NCBI RefSeq assembly: GCF_019334305.1
Contig: NZ_JAHWGH010000014.1
Span: 310,001 to 374,000 of the forward strand
DNA length: 64,000 bases
DNA from: Rossellomorea orangium
Lineage (GTDB): Bacteria > Bacillota > Bacilli > Bacillales > Bacillaceae_B
Direction: 5' to 3'
Shown here piece by piece: positions 59,636-64,000 of this stretch. The notes beneath the pieces were generated by a model. The model had not been told where the DNA came from, ran no database searches, and saw nothing but the letters and a program-made list of their open reading frames with translations. Each line of letters begins with the position of its first letter. Positions within the stretch are counted from its first letter, which is position 1. The position numbers and the translations under genes are program-made.

Positions 59636-59665
59636 GAAGCTGCAACAGAACCGCCCCCATGCTTC
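59636..59665 (-). repeat. GGGAC-type palindromic element, family A
   Basis: GAAGC (59636-59640) and GCTTC (59661-59665) enclose AGAACCGCCCCCAT. It ends just before the stop of the minus-strand GNAT gene at 59669 and is in opposite orientation to the copy at 59596. Confidence 0.6.
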
Positions 59666-59668
59666 CCC

Positions 59669-60175
59669 TTATATAGTTCGTGAATACCTCAACGACCGAT
59701 ACTCCCCCTCCTCATTCCCATAAACAGGCTGCTCACTTTCATACAGGAACCCTCTCGCTTCATAAAAAGGAATCCCCTTCTGATTCCCTTTTTGCACAGA
59801 CACCCATTGCTTCTCCGCATGGAATTCTTCTTTCTGCTGTTGGGTGATGGCCTCTAACAAGAGTGTCCCGATCCCTTCATTGCGCCTCGAAGGATCCAGG
59901 TACAAGACAAACAACTCTCCCTCCGTCTCACAAATCATCCCGCCTCCACCCGCGCCAAGGACTTCACCATTTTCAACCGCAACATAATAACCTCCCCAAT
60001 ACCGCTCCGATGTGGTCACTTCTTTCAGGATCCGCTCTTCGTTATAAAACTCTTCTATCACTCTTTCAATATATTCTTTTGCATAAATCTCTTTATACGT
60101 TGCCCAATACCCCTCTGAACAGACTTTCTTAATGCCTTTTACATGACTCTCGTTTGCTTTCAAAATACGTATCAT
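59669..60175 (-). CDS. GNAT-family N-acetyltransferase
   Basis: A 168-residue acetyltransferase: acetyl-CoA loop in LDPSRRNEGIGTLLLEAITQ, preceded by GELFVLYLDP and followed by GNQKGIPFYEARGFLYE. It begins IRILKANESHVKGIKKVCSEGYW. The substrate is unknown. AGGTTGGATC lies upstream. The following gap to 60534 holds only a hairpin at 60472. Confidence 0.92.
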   Translation of the reverse strand: MIRILKANESHVKGIKKVCSEGYWATYKEIYAKEYIERVIEEFYNEERILKEVTTSERYWGGYYVAVENGEVLGAGGGGMICETEGELFVLYLDPSRRNEGIGTLLLEAITQQQKEEFHAEKQWVSVQKGNQKGIPFYEARGFLYESEQPVYGNEEGEYRSLRYSRTI

Positions 60176-60471
60176 GATCCAACCTCCAACTATATCTACT
60201 GAATAAAAGCTGAACTTTCCGTACCACTATCGAATTATTTCAGACTCCCTCTAGTCATTACGTCACACAAATCTCCCTCTCCTGATAACCATATGATTCT
60301 GAAGGTACAGGCATAAAGATTCATCTTTCTAAGTAACCCCTGATTTACAAAATATTAACTTGTTAGAAGCTTATTCCATCCCCTATCATTTCAAGTAGAA
60401 GCGAACACAACTGATGCCAATTCCTCAAGAAAATTTCATTTCTCACTGCCTGACTACGTTGTTTTACTATT

Positions 60472-60502
60472 AACATGCCATTCTCTCAGGGAATGACATG
60501 TT
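60472..60502 (+). promoter_or_regulatory. Hairpin in the leader of the secreted nuclease gene
   Basis: AACATGCCATTC (60472-60483) pairs with GAATGACATGTT (60491-60502) with one mismatch and a 7-base loop. It lies 33 bases before the ATG and just before the ribosome binding site region (CAGGAGGC), with no T-run. It may be an operator or an RNA structure. Confidence 0.45.
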
Positions 60503-60534
60503 GATATAAAAAAATACATACAGGAGGCATTCCC

Positions 60535-61158
60535 ATGCTAAAGAAATCATTGTTGTTTGTCGTTGCCCTGCTTCTCTCGTTCGCTTTATTCCTGCCGTCC
60601 GCATTCGCTTTCCCGCCCGGCACACCGTCCAAGTCAACTGCCCAATCTCAGCTGAACGCCCTGACTGTGAAATCTGAAAGCACCATGACCGGCTATTCCC
60701 GGGATAAGTTCCCCCACTGGATCGGCCAGGGAAATGGCTGTGACACCCGCCAGCTCGTACTCCAGCGTGATGCCGACAGCTACAGCGGCAGCTGCCCCGT
60801 AACGTCCGGTTCATGGTACAGTTATTACGACGGAATCACGTTCACCGATCCGTCCGACCTTGACATTGATCATGTCGTCCCCCTCGCAGAAGCATGGCGC
60901 TCCGGTGCCAGCAGCTGGACGACACAGAAGCGTGAAGACTTCGCCAATGACTTGAGCGGTCCCCAGCTGATCGCCGTCAGCGCAAGCTCTAACCGTTCCA
61001 AAGGCGACCAGGACCCATCCACATGGCAGCCACCGCGTTCGGGTGCCGCCTGCGGTTACTCCAAATGGTGGATCAGCACAAAATATAAATGGGGCTTGAG
61101 CCTGCAATCTTCAGAAAAAACCGCCCTTCAAGGCATGCTGAACAGCTGCGTCTATTGA
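60535..61158 (+). CDS. Secreted HNH/DUF1524-type nuclease
   Basis: A 207-residue exported protein. The signal peptide (about 1-26) ends PSAFAF. The catalytic core of the DUF1524/HNH (GmrSD C-terminal-like) fold is seen as DLDIDHVVPLAEAWRSGA with the His general base, and QLIAVSASSNRSKGDQDPS with the metal-binding Asn/His position, as in secreted bacillar and actinobacterial nucleases. Cysteine pairs (GCDTRQ ... GSCPV, and AACGY ... NSCVY) could form disulfides. Role: probably extracellular DNA degradation for nutrient use or competition. CAGGAGGC precedes the ATG. Confidence 0.9.
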   Translation: MLKKSLLFVVALLLSFALFLPSAFAFPPGTPSKSTAQSQLNALTVKSESTMTGYSRDKFPHWIGQGNGCDTRQLVLQRDADSYSGSCPVTSGSWYSYYDGITFTDPSDLDIDHVVPLAEAWRSGASSWTTQKREDFANDLSGPQLIAVSASSNRSKGDQDPSTWQPPRSGAACGYSKWWISTKYKWGLSLQSSEKTALQGMLNSCVY

Positions 61159-61165
61159 TTCCAGG

Positions 61166-61198
61166 GAAGCACGGGGACGGTTCTCGTGCTTCCTTTTT
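61166..61198 (+). repeat. GGGAC-type palindromic element, family A (terminator-like)
   Basis: GAAGCACGGG (61166-61175) pairs with the CGTGCTTC arm (61185-61192), followed by CTTTTTG, eight bases after the nuclease stop. Confidence 0.7.
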
Positions 61199-61229
61199 GA
61201 AATTCAAACATAGAATTGGAGGCATACAT

Positions 61230-61472
61230 ATGGAGAAGAAATCGACTATTTTCACTGCGACCCACGGGGTCATGACGGCTGAAGTCGGGGTGATCAGCGG
61301 GGAGCTCGAACTCGTGACAACTTGTGAAGAGGATGGTACCCTAACGCTATCGATCACATACGTCGGGGCAGAAGAGTGGTATTCCCTTCCCGGGGATGCC
61401 TATCGCTTACACGACGTGCGGGATCATGAGGTAGTGCATAACATGCTGGCAGCTGTGTTGGAACGGCCATAA
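61230..61472 (+). CDS. Hypothetical 80-residue protein
   Basis: A small soluble protein with a beta-rich pattern (MEKKSTIFTATHGVMTAEVG, GELELVTTCEEDGTLTLSIT) and a C-terminal helix (HEVVHNMLAAVLERP). ATG 61230 follows GGAGGCATACAT, which is a convincing start. No family recognised. Confidence 0.65.
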   Translation: MEKKSTIFTATHGVMTAEVGVISGELELVTTCEEDGTLTLSITYVGAEEWYSLPGDAYRLHDVRDHEVVHNMLAAVLERP

Positions 61473-61477
61473 AAAAA

Positions 61478-61504
61478 GAGCCAAAGGACCTGTCCCCTTG
61501 GCTC
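61478..61504. terminator. GGGAC-type palindrome between converging genes (family B)
   Basis: GAGCCAAAGG (61478-61487) pairs with CCTTGGCTC (61496-61504), with A7 on the left. It starts six bases after the stop at 61472 and ends six bases before the minus-strand stop at 61511. Confidence 0.7.
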
Positions 61505-61510
61505 ACTATC

Positions 61511-61891
61511 CTACTTCATCTCCATCACGGCAAAATAATTCTCTTCACCATCCGCAAAGTTGAACACTCTGCCGCCAGGCATCTCGACGATTTCCCCTAC
61601 GGTGACGTTCTTATTGGATAAATCCGTATAAAATTCATCCAATCGATCGGTGAAAAACATCAAGGATGGCGTACCCAGGTTGAGTCCAGGTGACATCTTT
61701 GCTACGAATTCTTTGTTATGAAGAATGATACTTGTCTCGACGTCCTTCGTCGGCGCCACTTCAATCCATCTCATTCCTTGACCATTATCTTCCTCAGCCT
61801 TCACGGTGAACCCTACTTTTTCCGTCCAAAACTGAACTGCTGCATCCTGATTATCCACATATACCATAATTTGACCGACTTTATTGATCAT
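61511..61891 (-). CDS. VOC-superfamily protein (glyoxalase/bleomycin resistance fold)
   Basis: A 126-residue protein with two beta-alpha-beta-beta-beta modules: MINKVGQIMVYVDNQDAAVQF with WTEKVGFTVKAEED, and SLMFFTDRLDEFYTDLSNKN with GGRVFNFADGEENYFAVME. The metal-binding positions are not obvious. Function cannot be assigned beyond the fold. It follows the SRPBCC gene after 24 bases, an operon common in bacilli. Confidence 0.92.
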   Translation of the reverse strand: MINKVGQIMVYVDNQDAAVQFWTEKVGFTVKAEEDNGQGMRWIEVAPTKDVETSIILHNKEFVAKMSPGLNLGTPSLMFFTDRLDEFYTDLSNKNVTVGEIVEMPGGRVFNFADGEENYFAVMEMK

Positions 61892-61915
61892 CGTCTACGC
61901 CACTCCTCTAGCATG

Positions 61916-62431
61916 TTATTTCAGTGATTGAAGTGCCTCTTCCAAGCGATCCCACGTTTCCGAAATTCCCTGTTCCATTCCCATATCCAACACGGTCTTG
62001 AGGGCCTCCGCCGATGAGTAGACAGAACGGTTGATGACCTTCGTCTTACTTCCCATGTCAACGAATTCCAACGTCACATCCGTTGCCGGCATGTCTTCAT
62101 TCGTATGGCCTTCCGCATCCGAGAAGACATCGACGTAAACGATTTTCTCCGGTTCGCAGATTTCTCTATACGTCCCTTTTCCCCATGATTCCATTCCGTA
62201 GAATGGCCCCTGGCCTTGATCCACGCATTTCATACAGTAATGCCAGACACCTCCCGGCTGGAAATCCATTTGGCATACAGGCAGCTCCCAACCTCTTGGC
62301 CCCCACCAGCGTTTGAGATACTCGGGCTCTTTAAACATCTTGAACACAATATCACGCGGGGCATCAAAGGTCCTTTCCAAGATAAGTACCCGGTTGTCTT
62401 CCACTCTCGAAAGCATATGGCTGTTGGACAT
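61916..62431 (-). CDS. SRPBCC/AHSA1-family protein
   Basis: A 171-residue protein with the START-like AHSA1 fold: LILERTFDAPRDIVFKMFKE, YLKRWWGPRGWELPVCQMDF with FQPGGVWHYCMKC, and a C-terminal helix MGMEQGISETWDRLEEALQS. Such proteins bind hydrophobic ligands or act as co-chaperones. GAGGAACTG precedes the ATG. Confidence 0.93.
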   Translation of the reverse strand: MSNSHMLSRVEDNRVLILERTFDAPRDIVFKMFKEPEYLKRWWGPRGWELPVCQMDFQPGGVWHYCMKCVDQGQGPFYGMESWGKGTYREICEPEKIVYVDVFSDAEGHTNEDMPATDVTLEFVDMGSKTKVINRSVYSSAEALKTVLDMGMEQGISETWDRLEEALQSLK

Positions 62432-62574
62432 TTCAGTTCCTCCTCAATAGGTTGAATGTACATATTGTGAAGATGTGATGGCCTGAATCTGTTGCGTTCT
62501 AAAAAAAGTAACCGATAGTAGTATTCTCCAGAGAATCCTATACTCCTTCATTCTCTCTAACTTTTTCTTCAAAA

Positions 62575-62601
62575 GAGCCAAGGGGACAGGTCCCTTGGCT
62601 C
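62575..62601. repeat. GGGAC-type palindromic element, family B
   Basis: GAGCCAAGGG (62575-62584) pairs with CCCTTGGCTC (62592-62601), perfect 10-bp arms around GACAGGT. A family A element follows immediately at 62610. The gap from 62432 to 62715 shows nothing else. Confidence 0.7.
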
Positions 62602-62609
62602 TTCCTGTG

Positions 62610-62643
62610 GAAGCAGAGGGACGGTTCTCATGCTTCCTTTTTT
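62610..62643. repeat. GGGAC-type palindromic element, family A
   Basis: GAAGCA (62610-62615) pairs with TGCTTC (62631-62636) around GAGGGACGGTTCTCA, followed by CTTTTTTT. Confidence 0.6.
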
Positions 62644-62715
62644 TATGAAGTCGACGCCCAAGCATGTTCACTACAATCATGAAAATAGAGCACACTATCC
62701 ATAGGAGGTGGTAGT

Positions 62716-62850
62716 GTGACGGACAAAAAGAAACCATCCAAAGACGGAGACTCAGCCAATAAATATCAGCAGGATCGCCACAATCAAAATGCCAAAGCAG
62801 CGGCAGCACTTGAACCTGTGGCCCCAAGGATTGACTTAGATCATATTTAG
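62716..62850 (+). CDS. Predicted 44-residue hydrophilic protein
   Basis: Starts at a GTG with AGGAGGTGGTAGT upstream. The peptide begins MTDKKKPSKDGDSANKYQQD and ends in VAPRIDLDHI. It is Lys/Asp/Gln/Asn/Ala-rich, without Cys or Trp, like many small Bacillus sporulation or stress peptides. The ribosome binding site is strong and the composition is protein-like. I recognise no named family. Confidence 0.5.
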   Translation: MTDKKKPSKDGDSANKYQQDRHNQNAKAAAALEPVAPRIDLDHI

Positions 62851-62915
62851 TTCCTCAAAGAGAACGGTAAAAGCCCAGATTCTTCCTGGCTCTGGGTTTT
62901 CCGGTTTCCAACACT

Positions 62916-63428
62916 TTAGACCAAATAAGGTAAAAACGCCTTATGACGATAGACCCCAGCCGCTTCTCGTTTCACTTCTTCCATGATGACGTCTATTTCA
63001 GAAATCAATGCTTGTAACGACTCCTTCACTGCCCCTCCTTCAAAAAGCTCAAGAGAAATGGGCAATTCATCTTCATCTAAAACGGTATATCTTCCATCAG
63101 GAAATACAAGTACGTCCACAATTAAATCTTCAAACGAAACCATACCTGGGACAATTTTTGTATTTTTCACTATGTTAAAATACGCACCCAAATAGTCACC
63201 ATTCCGACTTCTCCAAAAATACAGATTATACGGTCTGTCCTCCCAATAATATGCGACGGTATAACTTCCTCGTGGAATCGTTATTTCATCATCTGAAGTC
63301 GTCATGGTAAAAGGGGTTTCGATGACATGAAATAACGTTATTCTTCGATTCCCCAGTTCCAATACCCTGCATGAATAATCCACAGTATCTAAATTATACT
63401 TAATTTTCCGTTCGAGAATTTCTTCCAT
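62916..63428 (-). CDS. DUF402 family protein
   Basis: A 170-residue protein with the DUF402 pattern: IPRGSYTVAYYWEDRPYNLY, NGDYLGAYFNIVKNTKI, EDLIVDVLVFPDGRYTVLDEDEL. The acidic residues in DVLVFPDG and DEDEL are those that bind metal in characterised members, which act as nucleoside di/triphosphate hydrolases. ATG 63428 follows AAAGGG at 11 bases; an upstream GTG is possible. Confidence 0.88.
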   Translation of the reverse strand: MEEILERKIKYNLDTVDYSCRVLELGNRRITLFHVIETPFTMTTSDDEITIPRGSYTVAYYWEDRPYNLYFWRSRNGDYLGAYFNIVKNTKIVPGMVSFEDLIVDVLVFPDGRYTVLDEDELPISLELFEGGAVKESLQALISEIDVIMEEVKREAAGVYRHKAFLPYLV

Positions 63429-63673
63429 TTCGAACACAACCCTTTATTAGTTTCGAGAAGTAAAGGGAAAGCAGTCACCTGCTCCCCTCCTTCACCCGCT
63501 ATTATAGTGGACCTTTCTTCCATTATAAAGGTTTCTAAGATCGCCACCTTCTTTGCAAAATAAGTAAATCTTATACCATATCATAAAATCATTATCATTT
63601 ACTTATTAAAATAATCGGGATACTATTAAACTAAGGTTAGAATTTATTCCCAATAGAGGAGGAATGAGTTTAG

Positions 63674-64000
63674 ATGATACTCGGTTTACATCACGTCCAG
63701 ATCACCATTCCGAAAGGCACTGAAAAAGAGGGAAAAGAATTTTACTGTGCTCTTCTGGGGTTACCTGAAATCGAGAAACCCGACTCACTGAAAGGACGCG
63801 GAGGATTCTGGTTAAAGGTTGGGGACAGAGATGTTCACATAGGCACGGAAGATGGGTTCGACCGTTCCAAAACGAAAGCCCATCTGGCTTACCAGGTCGA
63901 TAATATTTCAACTTGGAGAAACAGATTGAAGAAGCATAATATTCAAATCCTGGAAGGGGTGCCGATACCCGGGTTTGATCGGTTTGAGTTCAGAGACCCC
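63674..64000 (+). CDS. VOC-superfamily protein, truncated by the window end
   Basis: The first 109 codons of a gene that runs past the right edge. The protein starts MILGLHHVQITIPKGTEKEG, then FYCALLGLPEIEKPDSLKG, HIGTEDGFDRSKTKAHLAYQ and PIPGFDRFEFRDP, the typical end of a VOC module pair. AGAGGAGGAATG precedes the ATG. Function beyond the fold is not assignable. The region from 63438 to 63673 is A/T-rich and presumably holds its promoter. Confidence 0.85.
   Translation, partial: MILGLHHVQITIPKGTEKEGKEFYCALLGLPEIEKPDSLKGRGGFWLKVGDRDVHIGTEDGFDRSKTKAHLAYQVDNISTWRNRLKKHNIQILEGVPIPGFDRFEFRDP

Noticed and set aside
62444-62827. 127-residue minus-strand frame across 62444-62827
   Set aside because: It runs through two palindromic elements, lacks a ribosome binding site, and is opposite a better-supported small gene at 62716.
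63583-63602. Fur box upstream of the last VOC gene
   Set aside because: One half (TGATAAT on the minus strand) fits, but the second half matches only about 4 of 7 positions in a very A/T-rich region; too weak to list.

Overview
The window looks like chromosome from an aerobic, endospore-forming member of the Bacillaceae (mid-GC Bacillota, with the flavour of Rossellomorea or related Bacillus; the genus is my inference). The evidence is a cotJABC operon, a gerA-type germinant receptor operon, a KinB-like histidine kinase, a YIEGIA-family sporulation protein with its small partner, strong AGGAGG ribosome binding sites, and GTG/TTG starts. I see no insertion sequence, prophage, rRNA, intact tRNA or CRISPR array.

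Layout. 1-8077 (mostly minus strand) is an envelope-homeostasis block: the end of a flavoprotein gene, an OmpR/HisK two-component system, a secreted repeat protein, a PrsA-like foldase, a striking 25-bp palindrome array, an HtrA protease, an LCP transferase and a polysaccharide deacetylase. 8243-11617 has a VCBS-type lipoprotein and a second two-component system. 12084-16635 holds DIP1984, APH-fold, LprI-like and MFS/XRE-cupin genes. 16855-28788 is sporulation and germination territory: two DUF421 genes, cotJABC, DUF3231, a Zn alcohol dehydrogenase, YIEGIA plus partner, gerAA-AB-AC and a KinB-like kinase. 29237-36782 carries a DHA2 efflux pump, a VOC pseudogene, two small DUF membrane proteins (one apparently with a mutated start codon), and a heterodimeric ABC exporter with its MarR regulator. 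36965-43440 is a run of small membrane proteins, lipoproteins, GrpB and GNAT genes.

43654-49483 is the centrepiece: a thiazole/oxazole-modified peptide (TOMM) locus of the heterocycloanthracin/sonorensin type. A Cys-Gly-rich precursor with Cys at every third residue is followed by an attenuator-like hairpin and three tightly coupled genes: a ThiF-like/RRE partner protein, a YcaO cyclodehydratase and a double-domain SagB-type dehydrogenase. An MFS exporter converges on it, and a divergent SgrR-like regulator with a solute-binding domain follows; they could provide export and sensing. 52637-64000 has a Gfo/Idh/MocA oxidoreductase, a two-TM channel, a DppB/DppC-type permease pair without ATPase, AraC-GyrI and Lrp regulators, isochorismatase, a secreted HNH nuclease, SRPBCC/VOC genes and a truncated VOC gene at the end.

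Between genes the window is unusually rich in short repeats: three independent short-period arrays (25, 21 and 20 bp) and three families of GGGAC-containing palindromic elements that sit at gene ends, some overlapping stop codons. These repeats are the least explained component of the window.
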